Assembly: GCA_913009235.1 (NCBI GenBank)
Contig: CAJVXS010000001.1
Location: forward strand, 186,001-250,000
DNA length: 64,000 bases
Direction: 5' to 3'
Source of the DNA: an uncultured Methylophilaceae bacterium
Lineage (GTDB): Bacteria; Pseudomonadota; Gammaproteobacteria; Burkholderiales; Methylophilaceae
Shown here: in pieces, positions 1 to 9,175 of the stretch
Position numbering within the stretch: position 1 is the stretch's first letter
How the letters are laid out: the number at the start of each line of letters is the position of its first letter
The notes under the pieces: model-generated
Told to the model about the DNA's origin: nothing
The model's input: only the letters and a program-made list of their open reading frames with translations
Database searches by the model: none
Made by a program: the position numbers and the translations under genes

Positions 1-566
1 TGCATTTAATTGCCGATGAAATTGCAGTGGGCTTTGGGCGAGCAGGGACGATGTTTGCTTGCGAGCAGGCAGGTATTAGGCCTGATTTTATTTGTTTGTC
101 TAAAGGGATTACTGGTGGTTATTTGCCACTATCGACCGTGCTGATGACGGATGATGTTTACGCTGCGTTCTACGATGATAGTACGACCAAAGCATTTTTA
201 CACAGCCATAGCTACACAGGAAATCCGCTGGCATGTAGTGCGGCATTGGCGACCTTAGCGATATTTGAGGTGGATGATGTAGTTAACAAAAATAAACAAA
301 CAGCCGCGACTATTAACGATAAAATGAAAGTGCTGACTGATTTACCAATTAAGCATTTACGCAGCCAAGGGATGATGTTTGCATTTGATGTGAAGACAGA
401 GAGTGCAGCCTTTGCTAATACTTTTTACCAGCAGTCGCTTGAACATGGTTTGCTGGTGCGTCCAATCGGCAACACCATTTATTTTATGCCGCCTTATGTG
501 ATTAATGAAGCTGAAATTGATTTCTTGGTGCAAACAACAAAGTTATCAATAGAAGCCTCTTTATGA
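1..566 (+). CDS. bioA: Adenosylmethionine-8-amino-7-oxononanoate aminotransferase, C-terminal part
   Basis: This is the 3' part of BioA, the PLP enzyme that moves an amino group from S-adenosylmethionine to 8-amino-7-oxononanoate in biotin synthesis. The reading frame is open from the window edge (first full codon at position 3), so the gene begins outside. The first residues give the family signature ADEIAVGFGRAGTMF, followed by the PLP-lysine segment LSKGITGGYLPLS and the SYTGNPLACSAAL segment typical of class III aminotransferases. The stop overlaps the dacB start as ATGA, which suggests translational coupling. Family assignment is secure from these motifs. The N-terminal half cannot be judged. 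Confidence 0.93.
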   Translation, partial: HLIADEIAVGFGRAGTMFACEQAGIRPDFICLSKGITGGYLPLSTVLMTDDVYAAFYDDSTTKAFLHSHSYTGNPLACSAALATLAIFEVDDVVNKNKQTAATINDKMKVLTDLPIKHLRSQGMMFAFDVKTESAAFANTFYQQSLEHGLLVRPIGNTIYFMPPYVINEAEIDFLVQTTKLSIEASL

Positions 567-1969
567 AAAAATTACTTATCTCTTTCTGCTTAACCTTAGC
601 CAGTAATTTTGCGCAAGCAGCACTACCAGAATCGGTTGCAGTCGCGCTCAAAGAAGCAGGGATTCCTGAGTCTGGCACAGCGGTTTATGTGCAGCCTGTT
701 GGTGGTCGTCACTCTCAGTTAAGTCTCAATGCGAACAAGCCGATGAATCCGGCCTCGGTGATGAAACTAGTGACAACTTATGCGGCTTTGGATTTATTGA
801 AGCCGACGTTTCGATGGAAGACTGAGGTGTATCGTGATGCCGTGATGGAAGGTGGCATATTGCATGGCAATTTAATTATTAAGGGCTATGGTGACCCTAG
901 CTTTAAAGCGGATGAATTTAGGCGTTTATTAGGGAGTTTGCGTCAACAAGGATTGAAAAAGATTACCGGCGATTTGATTATCGATAAAAGCTATTTCGCC
1001 ACTAGTACTGGTCATCATAAAGTCTTTGATAGTGAAAAATGGCGCTCTTATAACGCTTTGCCTAGTGCCTTTCTAGTCAATGGTCGTCACACCAGTTTTA
1101 AATTTACGGTGCATGAGGGTAAAGTGAATATTTTGCAAGAAGTTGAACTGCCTGAAGTTCAAATTGTAAACAATATGACGCTAGCCAAAAATGGTTGTGG
1201 CAGTTGGCGTAACCGTCTTACTTATGATGTGAATGCCTCTAAAACTAAGGCAACGGTTACTTTTGGCGGTAAATTTTCTTCACGATGTGGTAAGCGGTAT
1301 TTAGAGTTGAGTTTGTTTGATGATGAGCATTACGCTTACTTCATGTTTAGAAGCCTTTGGCGACAATTAGGCGGTGTTTTTAATGGTAAGCTGAGAAGTC
1401 AAACTAAAATGCCATTGCAAGCGGTTAAATTAGTAGTGCAAGGTTCTCAACCTTTGGCCAATATTGTGCGTGATACGAATAAGTGGAGTAATAATGTGAT
1501 GGCGAGACAAATCTTGCTCACAGTTGCGGCCAATTATCATAATAAACCAGCCAGTGAAGTGCGCGGGATGTTAGCCGTGAAATTATGGATGGCCAATAAC
1601 GGGCGTAATGCCGATAATTGGGTCATCGAAAATGGTTCTGGATTGTCACGTACTGAGCGCGTGACAGCGAAAGGCTTGGGGGAAATGTTGTTGGATGCTT
1701 ATGATGGCCCGTTGATGTCAGAGTTAATGTCTTCATTGCCGGTACTATCTTTAGATGGGACGTTGAGCAGGCGCCTAAGAAAAAAAGCAGTGAGTGGTAG
1801 GGCTCATATAAAAACAGGCTCAATTAAAGGCGTTAGAGCCATCGCTGGTTATGTATTAGATGCAAAAAATAGACGCAATGTGGTGGTGATGATTGTGAAT
1901 CACGCCAAAGCTTCGTCAAGTAGAAAAGCACAGGATGCGTTGATTGAGTGGGTTTATAATCGACCTTAA
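563..1969 (+). CDS. dacB: D-alanyl-D-alanine carboxypeptidase/endopeptidase (PBP4 family)
   Basis: A class C penicillin-binding protein that trims or cuts peptidoglycan cross-links in the periplasm. The first 19 residues form a signal peptide ending FAQA. The three active-site motifs of the S13 family are visible: SVMK at residues 65-68, SNN at 309-311 and KTG at 417-419. Length (468 residues) fits DacB. The central insertion between SxxK and SxN contains two Cys pairs' worth of cysteines. The start overlaps the bioA stop by 4 bases. Nothing in the sequence suggests inactivation. Confidence 0.93.
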   Translation: MKKLLISFCLTLASNFAQAALPESVAVALKEAGIPESGTAVYVQPVGGRHSQLSLNANKPMNPASVMKLVTTYAALDLLKPTFRWKTEVYRDAVMEGGILHGNLIIKGYGDPSFKADEFRRLLGSLRQQGLKKITGDLIIDKSYFATSTGHHKVFDSEKWRSYNALPSAFLVNGRHTSFKFTVHEGKVNILQEVELPEVQIVNNMTLAKNGCGSWRNRLTYDVNASKTKATVTFGGKFSSRCGKRYLELSLFDDEHYAYFMFRSLWRQLGGVFNGKLRSQTKMPLQAVKLVVQGSQPLANIVRDTNKWSNNVMARQILLTVAANYHNKPASEVRGMLAVKLWMANNGRNADNWVIENGSGLSRTERVTAKGLGEMLLDAYDGPLMSELMSSLPVLSLDGTLSRRLRKKAVSGRAHIKTGSIKGVRAIAGYVLDAKNRRNVVVMIVNHAKASSSRKAQDALIEWVYNRP

Positions 1970-2042
1970 TGCATAAGGGTTTTCGAACTAAATGCAATTT
2001 GCAGTATCATACTGGCTTAACTTTAATTAACGACTTTTTTGA

Positions 2043-2516
2043 ATGGCGAATATGAAAAAATCAAAATCTTTAATCGCAGCGTTATGTTTTTTAGCATTAA
2101 CTGCATGTCAAACTGAACCCGGCAATGTTGCTGCAAACAATAAGGAAACGATAGAAATGATACAAAACATAACTGAACTGGTTAAGAATGATACCGTTGT
2201 AGGCGAAGGCCGAGAAGCTGAAATTGGTTTTATGGTATCTGTACACTACACAGGTTGGTTATTCGATGAAAATGCCTCCGATCATAAAGGTAAAAAATTT
2301 GATAGTTCAGTCGATAGAGGGACGCCATTTGAATTTAACTTAGGCGCGGGCCAAGTGATCCAAGGCTGGGACCAAGGCTTTGCTGGGATGAAAATTGGCG
2401 GCAAACGTACATTAATTATTCCACCTGAAATGGGCTACGGGTCACGTGGTGCTGGTGGTGCGATTCCACCTAATGCGACATTGATCTTTGATGTTGAATT
2501 GCTGGATGTGAAATAA
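2043..2516 (+). CDS. FKBP-type peptidyl-prolyl isomerase, predicted lipoprotein
   Basis: A proline cis-trans isomerase of the FK506-binding family, probably an envelope folding factor. The N-terminus is a lipoprotein signal with lipobox LTAC at residues 19-22 (taking the first ATG; a second ATG three codons on, at 2052, is equally possible because neither has a clear ribosome site). One FKBP domain follows from about residue 55, with [34 protein letters not shown] and the closing [14 protein letters not shown], all hallmark segments. No second domain is present. Acylation and localisation are inferred from the lipobox. Confidence 0.88.
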   Translation: MANMKKSKSLIAALCFLALTACQTEPGNVAANNKETIEMIQNITELVKNDTVVGEGREAEIGFMVSVHYTGWLFDENASDHKGKKFDSSVDRGTPFEFNLGAGQVIQGWDQGFAGMKIGGKRTLIIPPEMGYGSRGAGGAIPPNATLIFDVELLDVK

Positions 2517-2647
2517 AAACATAAGCTTCTAAATCAAACAAGACGTGAGCAGAAAGCCAGGCCGCTGCATATGCTCTTAATATGTAAGGGCTGATTTTTT
2601 GTGAATAACGTTGGCTGATGGCGAAGATTATATTTTAGGAGAATGGT

Positions 2648-3070
2648 TTGAAAGTAAGGGTTAAATGGATTGAAGACGTCGCCTTTATGGGAGAGTCTGA
2701 AACAGGGCATGCTGTCGTATTAGATGGCGCACCTGAAAATGGTGGCCGTAACATTGGTATGCGTCCAATGGAAATGCTGTTAATCGGTATGGGTGGTTGC
2801 ACGTCTTTTGATGTGGTGACGATACTGAAAAAGTCACGTCAGCCAGTAGTCGATTGTGTGGCTGATATTACGGCTGAACGCCTTGATGAAATTCCAAAAG
2901 TGTTTACTAAGATTCACGTACATTTTGTGATTACTGGTGATAACTTGAATGAGAAGCAAGTGGCGCGAGCTGTCGAGCTGTCAGCCGAAAAATATTGCTC
3001 AGCTTCTATTATGTTGAGTAAGAGTGTTGAGATTACCCATGGCTTTGAGATTAAAGCGGTAGGGGAATAG
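2648..3070 (+). CDS. OsmC family protein (YhfA-like)
   Basis: A small OsmC/Ohr-superfamily protein of 140 residues. The superfamily includes thiol-dependent peroxide reductases. The two redox cysteines of the fold are present in GGCTSFDVV (around residue 52) and EKYCSAS (around residue 118). The layout is closer to the YhfA group than to Ohr or OsmC proper, so the substrate is unknown. Translation most likely begins at TTG 2648, because an AGGAG sequence lies about 7 bases upstream and the nearer ATG at 2643 runs into a stop after one more codon. It is followed after 2 bases by the VOC gene, so the two are probably co-transcribed. Confidence 0.82.
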   Translation: MKVRVKWIEDVAFMGESETGHAVVLDGAPENGGRNIGMRPMEMLLIGMGGCTSFDVVTILKKSRQPVVDCVADITAERLDEIPKVFTKIHVHFVITGDNLNEKQVARAVELSAEKYCSASIMLSKSVEITHGFEIKAVGE

Positions 3071-3072
3071 CA

Positions 3073-3474
3073 ATGACTAAACCGCAAGGCATGGTAGGAC
3101 TGCGTCATGTAGCCTTATTTGTTCAAGAGCTGGATATTGCAATCGATTTTTATACGCGGATCATGGACATGCAGATTGAATGGCAGTCAGATGCTGATAA
3201 TGTGTACCTGACCAATGGCGGAGATGTATTTGCAATGCACCGCGTCGATTACACGCCGCAAGTGCAACAGCGTTTAGATCACATTGGCTTTGTCTTGGAT
3301 AGTGTTGATGCAGTTGATGCTTGGTATGACCACTTTGTAAAAGAAGGTGTGCGGATTACTGCAGCACCTAAAACCCATCGAGATGGATCTCATGGGTTTT
3401 ATTGCTTGGATGCGGTTGGGCATTTATTAGAACTGATCTACCATCCGCCGATTGTTAAGTTGTCAAAGCAGTAA
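3073..3474 (+). CDS. VOC (glyoxalase/dioxygenase fold) family protein
   Basis: A single vicinal-oxygen-chelate protein of 133 residues. It opens with GLRHVALFVQELDIAIDFY, a standard first beta-alpha unit of the glyoxalase fold, with a candidate metal His at HVALF. Further family features are LDHIGFVLDSV in the middle and GHLLELIYHPP at the end, where the Glu is a usual metal ligand. The substrate cannot be told from sequence. It directly follows the OsmC-like gene. Thiol or aldehyde detoxification is a possible joint role but this is only inference. Confidence 0.82.
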   Translation: MTKPQGMVGLRHVALFVQELDIAIDFYTRIMDMQIEWQSDADNVYLTNGGDVFAMHRVDYTPQVQQRLDHIGFVLDSVDAVDAWYDHFVKEGVRITAAPKTHRDGSHGFYCLDAVGHLLELIYHPPIVKLSKQ

Positions 3475-3499
3475 GGTTTTAAGGCTTAATAAAAAGCCC

Positions 3500-3814
3500 T
3501 TAAGCCATTGTCACTTTAACGGTTAATGGATTGGCATCGTTAATGATATTAAATAGACGGTCAATGTTCGGGTGTTTGCCTGGATTTTCTTTAGCATCAG
3601 CCGTATGCTCTGAAAACATAGCAAGTCCTTCTTTAGCCGCTTCTACACTAATACTCCCAAATTGCTGATATAAATGATAGTACACCCTTATTGAGCCAGT
3701 TTTCCCTGGCTGATTTTTAATGTTGCCAGCAGCTTCATTGCCGTCAAAAAGCGCAATCTCTTGTACGCTCTTAGCCGACTCTATTTTAAGTAGTACATCA
3801 CTAAATTGTTGCAT
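3500..3814 (-). CDS. DUF2322 family protein
   Basis: A 104-residue soluble protein of unknown function. It contains the segments NQPGKTGSIRVYYHLYQQFG and NPGKHPNIDRLFNII, which I associate with the DUF2322 family of beta- and gammaproteobacteria. It has no signal peptide, membrane segment or cysteine. It lies 17 bases downstream of coq7 on the same strand and is probably in its transcript. The family name is from memory of these motifs. No function can be assigned. Confidence 0.65.
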   Translation of the reverse strand: MQQFSDVLLKIESAKSVQEIALFDGNEAAGNIKNQPGKTGSIRVYYHLYQQFGSISVEAAKEGLAMFSEHTADAKENPGKHPNIDRLFNIINDANPLTVKVTMA

Positions 3815-3831
3815 TTTCTAACACCTCTAAT

Positions 3832-4455
3832 TTAAAAATAATAAGCAGTCTTTGTCATGATTGCTGATGAGATCTTCATCATCTTTTTGACTGGGGTAGG
3901 TAGCTCTACTGCACCTAGATCCTGTGCTTCTTTCGCATGTGCGGTTTCATCTATATGCATTTGTTCGATGATGGCTCGTGTCTTGACATCTTCAACTGGC
4001 AACTTTTTTAAATGACTGGATAAATGCGCGCTGACCTGCTGCTCAGTTTCTGCTAAGAAGCTAAGGTTCCATTTGTCACTAATCGCACCAGTAGTAACGC
4101 CCAAGGCGAAGCTTCCGATATACCATATGGGGTTAAGAAAACTCTTTCTACCGCCTAACTCATGAATGCGAGATTCACACCAAGCGAGGTGATCTGTTTC
4201 TTCTGCTGCAGCCTCTTTTAATGCCTCTACAATAACTGGGTTGCGAGAGGTGAATGCCTGCCCGCTATACAGCGCTTGTGCACAGACCTCACCCACATGG
4301 TTGATGCGCATCAGCGCTGCCACTTTTAGCTTCTGGTTATCAGGAATGGTATCTTCTAATACCCAATTATCAGGCCGTGAACGGCTAGGCATTGCCTCTG
4401 CAAAGACAGTGCGCAGTGCAGAATCAAAAGTATTAATTAAGTTGTCCATTAACAT
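3832..4455 (-). CDS. coq7: Demethoxyubiquinone hydroxylase (2-polyprenyl-3-methyl-6-methoxy-1,4-benzoquinone monooxygenase)
   Basis: A di-iron carboxylate enzyme that adds the last ring hydroxyl in ubiquinone synthesis. Visible iron-ligand motifs are RINHVGEVCAQALY, EETDHLAWCESR, the glutamate in AETEQQV, and HIDETAHA, giving the ferritin-like E...EXXH...E...EXXH pattern. Length (207 residues) is right for the proteobacterial form. Two in-frame starts, 4455 and 4449, are close together and neither has a strong ribosome site. Ubiquinone produced here would serve the dld dehydrogenase encoded elsewhere in the window and the respiratory chain that feeds the oxidase; that link is inference. Confidence 0.93.
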   Translation of the reverse strand: MLMDNLINTFDSALRTVFAEAMPSRSRPDNWVLEDTIPDNQKLKVAALMRINHVGEVCAQALYSGQAFTSRNPVIVEALKEAAAEETDHLAWCESRIHELGGRKSFLNPIWYIGSFALGVTTGAISDKWNLSFLAETEQQVSAHLSSHLKKLPVEDVKTRAIIEQMHIDETAHAKEAQDLGAVELPTPVKKMMKISSAIMTKTAYYF

Positions 4456-4537
4456 GCAACCAGTTTAATTAGAATTGACAGCAAAGCCAATTATTTTTGT
4501 GTATTTTGATGATTTTATTGGATATGAAAGAGTTAAA

Positions 4538-4579
4538 AACCCTACGGGGCCTGCCTTTAAAGCAGGTCTTTGTAGGGTT
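4538..4579 (-). terminator. Rho-independent terminator after ctpA
   Basis: A hairpin with outer arms AACCCTAC (4538-4545) and GTAGGGTT (4572-4579) and an inner GCCTGC/GCAGGT stem. On the minus strand it lies about 25 bases past the ctpA stop and is followed by a T run, as expected for a terminator of ctpA. Confidence 0.8.
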
Positions 4580-4603
4580 GAGTTTGTACGCGGTTAATGA
4601 CTG

Positions 4604-6082
4604 CTATTTTGTTGTTGTTTCTTCTTTTTTAATTGGCTCTCTAGGCGCCTCTTCAACAGGCAAGCCTTTCAATACATTCATCGCTTGTACAAATTGAAAG
4701 TCATCCTTGGATGCTGGTTTAATAGGCCCTTTAGGTTCAGCAAACTTTTTCTCTGTAGCTTCTTTAAGTGCTGCCGCTTTTTTGGCCTCTTCCTCAGCAG
4801 CTGTTTTTCTCATTTCAGTAGGTTTAGATTTTAAATCATTAGTTTTTGTATCTTTAGCATCAGAATCATCTTTAGGGTTGGACAGGTGGCCTGCTAAATC
4901 CGCTTCATAAATGCGGTATGAGTCATCAGATCCATCACCAACATTAATATCAGGCTCAATCCCTTTCGCTTGAATTGAACGGCCGTTTGGTGTGAAATAG
5001 CGTGCTGTGGTGAGCTTGATTGCACTGCCATTAATCATTGGCAAGATGGTTTGCACCGAGCCTTTACCAAAGCTCTTAACACCTAAAATAGTGGCGCGCT
5101 TATGGTCTTGTAATGCACCGGCAACAATCTCAGATGCTGATGCTGACCCGGCATTTAATAGCACAACTATTTTCGTAGTCTTGTAGCTGTCAGGTACGTT
5201 TCTTAGATAGTCTGATTGTCCACGATGTGCATAATCCCTAGCGTTTGTTTTCAAATTCATTTTGGAATCCGCTATGCGACCTTCGGTATAAACTACCAAT
5301 TTATCTTTTGGTAAGAATGCTGCTGAAACACCGACAGCGGCATCCAGTAACCCCCCTGGATTATTACGTAAATCAAGCACCAAGCCTTTAAGTGGTTGTT
5401 CGTTTTCTTTTTCTAGCGCAATCAGAGCTTTCGCTAAATCTTCACCAGTGTGATCTTGGAACCGTGTAATACGAACATAGCCATAATCTTTTTCTATGTA
5501 TTTGTTTTTAACGCTTTCTGATTTAATGATGTCGCGTTTAATCGTAAATATTAATGGTTTATCGACTTTTTTGCGAAGGATGGTTAACACTATTTCTGTG
5601 CCAGGCTTGCCACGCATGATTTTAACTGCATCGTTGAGTGACATGCCTCTGACCTGTTTGTCGTCCAATTTCATCACTAGATCGCCAGACTTTAAACCAA
5701 CTTTATAAGCTGGGCTATCATCAATTGGAGTGACGACTTTAACGAGGCCGTCTTCCATCGTGACTTCAATCCCTAAACCACCAAACTCACCGCTTGTGCC
5801 AGCTTGCAAGTCTTTATAGGCATCTTTATCCATGTAGGCTGAGTGAGGATCCAGCCCTTTCAACATGCCTTTTAAGGCCTCATCGATGAGTTTTTTGTCG
5901 GCTACTAGCTCCACATAGTCGCTTTTTACTTTGCCGTAGACTTCAGCAAAAACGCGCAAGTCATCAACTGGTAAATCAGGGACGCCTAATTTCTCAGCCA
6001 GTGCGGTTAAATTCAGGCTAATCAGTAACCCAAGTAAAATGCCTAAGGAGACTAAGCCAAATTTTTTAAATGTCGCGTGCAT
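4604..6082 (-). CDS. ctpA: Carboxy-terminal processing protease (S41 family)
   Basis: A periplasmic serine protease of the CtpA/Prc type that removes or trims C-termini of exported proteins. An N-terminal signal anchor (about residues 8-28) is followed by a PDZ domain (about 95-180, GGLGIEVTMEDG) and the S41 catalytic domain, with the Ser in NAGSASASEIVAGAL and the catalytic Lys in SFGKGSVQT. After the protease core there is a C-terminal tail of some 90 residues rich in Lys, Glu and Ala. The gene stands alone between a terminator and a divergent promoter region (6083-6228) that is very AT-rich. Confidence 0.92.
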   Translation of the reverse strand: MHATFKKFGLVSLGILLGLLISLNLTALAEKLGVPDLPVDDLRVFAEVYGKVKSDYVELVADKKLIDEALKGMLKGLDPHSAYMDKDAYKDLQAGTSGEFGGLGIEVTMEDGLVKVVTPIDDSPAYKVGLKSGDLVMKLDDKQVRGMSLNDAVKIMRGKPGTEIVLTILRKKVDKPLIFTIKRDIIKSESVKNKYIEKDYGYVRITRFQDHTGEDLAKALIALEKENEQPLKGLVLDLRNNPGGLLDAAVGVSAAFLPKDKLVVYTEGRIADSKMNLKTNARDYAHRGQSDYLRNVPDSYKTTKIVVLLNAGSASASEIVAGALQDHKRATILGVKSFGKGSVQTILPMINGSAIKLTTARYFTPNGRSIQAKGIEPDINVGDGSDDSYRIYEADLAGHLSNPKDDSDAKDTKTNDLKSKPTEMRKTAAEEEAKKAAALKEATEKKFAEPKGPIKPASKDDFQFVQAMNVLKGLPVEEAPREPIKKEETTTK

Positions 6083-6228
6083 GTATTGCCTTTTTATTGA
6101 TATAGAATGTTAAATATTACATTCAGTTTATAGGAATAAATAATCATATAAGTAGGTTCATATATCTTATATATTTAAAATGCATTATATCGCTGAATAG
6201 GTAAAACAATTGTTAATTGGGGGATTTA

Positions 6229-6519
6229 GTGGCAAATACATATCATGTTGAAATTGAATATTGTACGCAATGCCGCTGGCTATTACGTGCGAGTTGGATG
6301 GCGCAGGAGCTATTAACGACTTTTGACACGGATTTAACAGCTGTATCGTTAACGCCAGGTACAGGGGGTATTTTCGAGGTGCGTTTGAATAATGTTATTT
6401 TATTTGCTAGAAAGACAATGGGACGCTTTCCTGAATCAAAAGAATTAAAGCAACTGATTCGTGACCATATTGACCCAGAGAGAAGCCTCGGCCACAGTGA
6501 CAAGCCAATAGCCTCATAG
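6229..6519 (+). CDS. SelT/SelW/SelH (Rdx) family thioredoxin-fold protein
   Basis: A small protein of the Rdx family, whose members carry a CxxC or CxxU redox motif in a thioredoxin-like fold. The motif here is CTQC in IEYCTQCRWLLRASW, near the N-terminus, and the family ending FPESKELKQLIRDHI is present. It is a cysteine form, so no selenocysteine is needed. I place the start at GTG 6229 rather than TTG 6217, because the GGGG at 6219-6222 then sits 6 bases upstream as a ribosome site. The physiological partner is unknown. Confidence 0.85.
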   Translation: MANTYHVEIEYCTQCRWLLRASWMAQELLTTFDTDLTAVSLTPGTGGIFEVRLNNVILFARKTMGRFPESKELKQLIRDHIDPERSLGHSDKPIAS

Positions 6520-6535
6520 TGTGAAGCTAGTAGAT

Positions 6536-6715
6536 TTAGTGCCCGCTTGCTTCTTTCGCGCATTTGCCATAATTAAAACATTGTTTCCAGTAACTAGTAT
6601 TGATACTTTCGACTCTGACATTGCCACCTGTGCGCGGCGCATGAATAGATTCAGCCTCGCCAAGATAGATGCCAACAATACAAAGTAAGTGAGCATTTCC
6701 ATGGGATAATTCGGC
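6536..6715 (-). pseudogene. NlpC/P60 peptidase, C-terminal remnant
   Basis: On the minus strand an open stretch of 59 codons ending in TAA reads GIYLG, IHAPRTGG and VRVESINTSYW, the typical C-terminal part of NlpC/P60 (C40) cell-wall peptidases. The catalytic Cys region is missing altogether, and the position of the catalytic His just before GIYLG reads Cys-Ile-Val instead of His-Val, so the enzyme is dead. No start codon or ribosome site is visible and the 5' side is cut off by the helicase gene starting at 6718. I read it as a truncated relic. Confidence 0.7.
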
Positions 6716-6717
6716 CT

Positions 6718-8715
6718 ATGTCTGAGATTAAAAATCTAAAAGTTCAAAATAAAAATAGCGAAAATCCAAATCGTGGAAGTCAAAATAATAAATTAAGCCA
6801 AGTGTTCGCAGGGAAAGGCGCTTTAGCGACAGCGATTGATGGTTACACTGAGCGAGATGAGCAAGTGCGCATGGCGCAGGCGATTGCTGATGCGATTGAT
6901 GGTAATAACCAATTGGTGGCAGAAGCAGGGACGGGAACTGGTAAAACCTTTGCTTACCTTGTCCCTGCGCTGCTATCTGGGGGAAAAGTAATTATTTCAA
7001 CGGGTACAAAAACCTTGCAAGATCAACTGTTTAACCGTGATTTTCCGAATGTGAGAGATGCACTCAAAGTGCCAGTCACGGCTAGCATGCTAAAAGGGCG
7101 TGCTAACTATGTGTGTCACTACCACTTAGAAAATTCTGAAAAAGAAGGTCGCTTTGCCTCGCGCGAGGATGCTAAGTATATCCATGTCATTAAGGACTTT
7201 GCTGAACATAACAAAACGGGTGATAAAGCAGAGTTAACCGATGTGCCAGAAAATGCGATGATTTGGTCAAGTGTCACCTCCACGAGAGATAACTGTTTAG
7301 GCCAGGATTGCAATTATTACAAGGAGTGCTTTGTAATGGAGGCGCGCAAAAAGGCATTGGCCTCTGATGTGGTCGTGGTGAACCATCATCTGTTCTTTGC
7401 AGATGTGATGCTGCGAGATGAGGGTGTGGCAGAGCTGCTACCTAGCGCCAACACGGTGATTTTTGATGAGGCGCATCAGCTGCCAGATGTGGCGGGTTTA
7501 TTTTTTGGTGAAGATGTTTCGACGAATCAAGTATTAGAGCTTTGTCGTGATAGTACTTCAGCTTACCTTACTTTGGCGAAAGACTGCATTGCATTGAGTG
7601 AGGCGGTGTCACCATTAGAAAAAGCGGTAAAAGATTTTAGATTGATTTTCGCTTATGAAGGTGCGCGGATGCCAGTCAAAAAGGCATTGGTATTAAAAGG
7701 TTTTGAAGAGGCTTATAGCCAGATACAAGAACAATTAGCGGCATTAACTAAAGTACTGGAAAGTCAAGCTGCTCGTGCCCCTATGCTAGAGAAGTGTTGG
7801 CAACGCGGTGAAGAGTTGTTGATACAACTCAGCCGTTGGCATAAAGCAGAAGATAGTAATTTAGTGCGTTGGATAGAAGTGTTTACGCAATCGGTGCAGC
7901 TGCACGCCACGCCACTTAGTGTGGCTGATGGCTTCGGTAAACAATTGAATGCAGAGCCAAGAGCATGGATTTTCACCTCTGCAACTTTAGCTGTGAAAAG
8001 TGACTTCAGCCATTATCAGTCACAAATGGGCTTGTCGGAAGCTGAGACACTTTATTTGCAAAGCCCATTTGATTATGCGCAGCAAGCCTTGCTCTATGCG
8101 CCAGCGAACATGCCAGACCCGAATACCCCTGATTATATTGAGGCTGTCGCTAAAGCAGCATTGCCTGTGATACAAGCCAGTCAAGGCCGCACATTTGTTT
8201 TATGTACATCACTGCGCGCCATGCGTGAAATTTACGCATTATTAAAAGGTGCGTTTGCGCTGAACGGGATGGAGTATCCAATACTATTACAGGGCGACAG
8301 CACGCGCACTGAATTGTTAGATCGCTTCCGTACACATGGGAGTGCCGTGCTAGTCGGTTCGCAAAGCTTTTGGGAAGGTGTTGATGTGCGTGGCGAAGCG
8401 TTAAGTACCGTTATTATCGACAAACTTCCGTTCTCACCACCTGACGATCCGGTGCTATCCGCGCGGATTGATCAACTCACTGCCGAAGGAAAAAATGCCT
8501 TTATGGAGTATCAATTACCTTATTCCGTGATTACCTTAAAGCAGGGCGCTGGTCGTTTAATTCGCGATGAAACAGATAGAGGCGTGCTAATGATTTGCGA
8601 TCCTCGCCTGATAACTAAATCTTACGGCAAGCGCATTTGGCAAAGTCTACCGCCATTTAGAAGAACAAAGGTATTGGCGGATGTGGAAGCGTTTTTTAAC
8701 GAGTTAGATAATTAG
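6718..8715 (+). CDS. yoaA: ATP-dependent DNA helicase, DinG/YoaA family
   Basis: An XPD-like superfamily 2 helicase with an iron-sulfur cluster. It has Walker A GTGTGKT at residues 71-77, four cysteines placed for a 4Fe-4S cluster (one in NYVCHYH near 132 and three in CLGQDCNYYKEC near 193-204), DEAH at 250-253 and the late motif QGAGRLIRDETDRG. Length (665 residues) and motif spacing fit YoaA, a repair helicase linked to the replisome in E. coli, better than long DinG forms. It is followed at once by arfB (1 base gap). Which of the two paralogue names applies is not certain. Confidence 0.9.
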   Translation: MSEIKNLKVQNKNSENPNRGSQNNKLSQVFAGKGALATAIDGYTERDEQVRMAQAIADAIDGNNQLVAEAGTGTGKTFAYLVPALLSGGKVIISTGTKTLQDQLFNRDFPNVRDALKVPVTASMLKGRANYVCHYHLENSEKEGRFASREDAKYIHVIKDFAEHNKTGDKAELTDVPENAMIWSSVTSTRDNCLGQDCNYYKECFVMEARKKALASDVVVVNHHLFFADVMLRDEGVAELLPSANTVIFDEAHQLPDVAGLFFGEDVSTNQVLELCRDSTSAYLTLAKDCIALSEAVSPLEKAVKDFRLIFAYEGARMPVKKALVLKGFEEAYSQIQEQLAALTKVLESQAARAPMLEKCWQRGEELLIQLSRWHKAEDSNLVRWIEVFTQSVQLHATPLSVADGFGKQLNAEPRAWIFTSATLAVKSDFSHYQSQMGLSEAETLYLQSPFDYAQQALLYAPANMPDPNTPDYIEAVAKAALPVIQASQGRTFVLCTSLRAMREIYALLKGAFALNGMEYPILLQGDSTRTELLDRFRTHGSAVLVGSQSFWEGVDVRGEALSTVIIDKLPFSPPDDPVLSARIDQLTAEGKNAFMEYQLPYSVITLKQGAGRLIRDETDRGVLMICDPRLITKSYGKRIWQSLPPFRRTKVLADVEAFFNELDN

Positions 8716-8716
8716 T

Positions 8717-9115
8717 ATGTTGGAAATTTTCAATATTAAGTATGAGCTCACTGCGATTCGCGCTCAAGGCGCTGGTGGCCAAAATGTGAATAAAGTCTCT
8801 AGCGCAATTCATTTGCGTTTTGATATTCATGCTTCTAACTTAAGTGGCTTGCTTAAAATACGGTTATTAGATAGTAAAGATAAACGTATTACGACTGAGG
8901 GTGTGCTGGTGATTAAAGCACAGCAGTTTCGCACACAAGAGGCGAATAAACGTGATGCCATTAAACGATTGCATGAAATTTTGAATGCAGCAAATCGTGT
9001 GCTCCCAACGCGCCGCGCAACGCGCCCAACTTACGGTTCTCGAAGGCGCAGATTAGAAAGCAAAACGCAGCGCGGACGGATTAAAGCCTTACGTGGTCGG
9101 ATTAGTGATGATTGA
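8717..9115 (+). CDS. arfB: Alternative ribosome-rescue factor / peptidyl-tRNA hydrolase ArfB
   Basis: A release-factor-like protein that frees ribosomes stalled without a stop codon by hydrolysing the peptidyl-tRNA. The catalytic GGQ is in AQGAGGQNVNKVSSA (about residues 17-31), and the C-terminus is a basic tail (SRRRRLESKTQRGRIK) that enters the empty mRNA channel in the known family. Length (132 residues) matches YaeJ/ArfB and no codon-recognition domain is present. It begins 1 base after the helicase stop. Confidence 0.93.
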   Translation: MLEIFNIKYELTAIRAQGAGGQNVNKVSSAIHLRFDIHASNLSGLLKIRLLDSKDKRITTEGVLVIKAQQFRTQEANKRDAIKRLHEILNAANRVLPTRRATRPTYGSRRRRLESKTQRGRIKALRGRISDD

Positions 9116-9175
9116 TGGTATTTCTGAGGCCATTATTTCAAGCGCACATGACGTTTTGATGTCAAAATAACACTT

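Noticed and set aside
6514-6702. 62-residue minus-strand frame beginning MEMLTYF
   Set aside because: It overlaps the NlpC/P60 relic in another frame; the relic frame has clear family motifs while this one has none.
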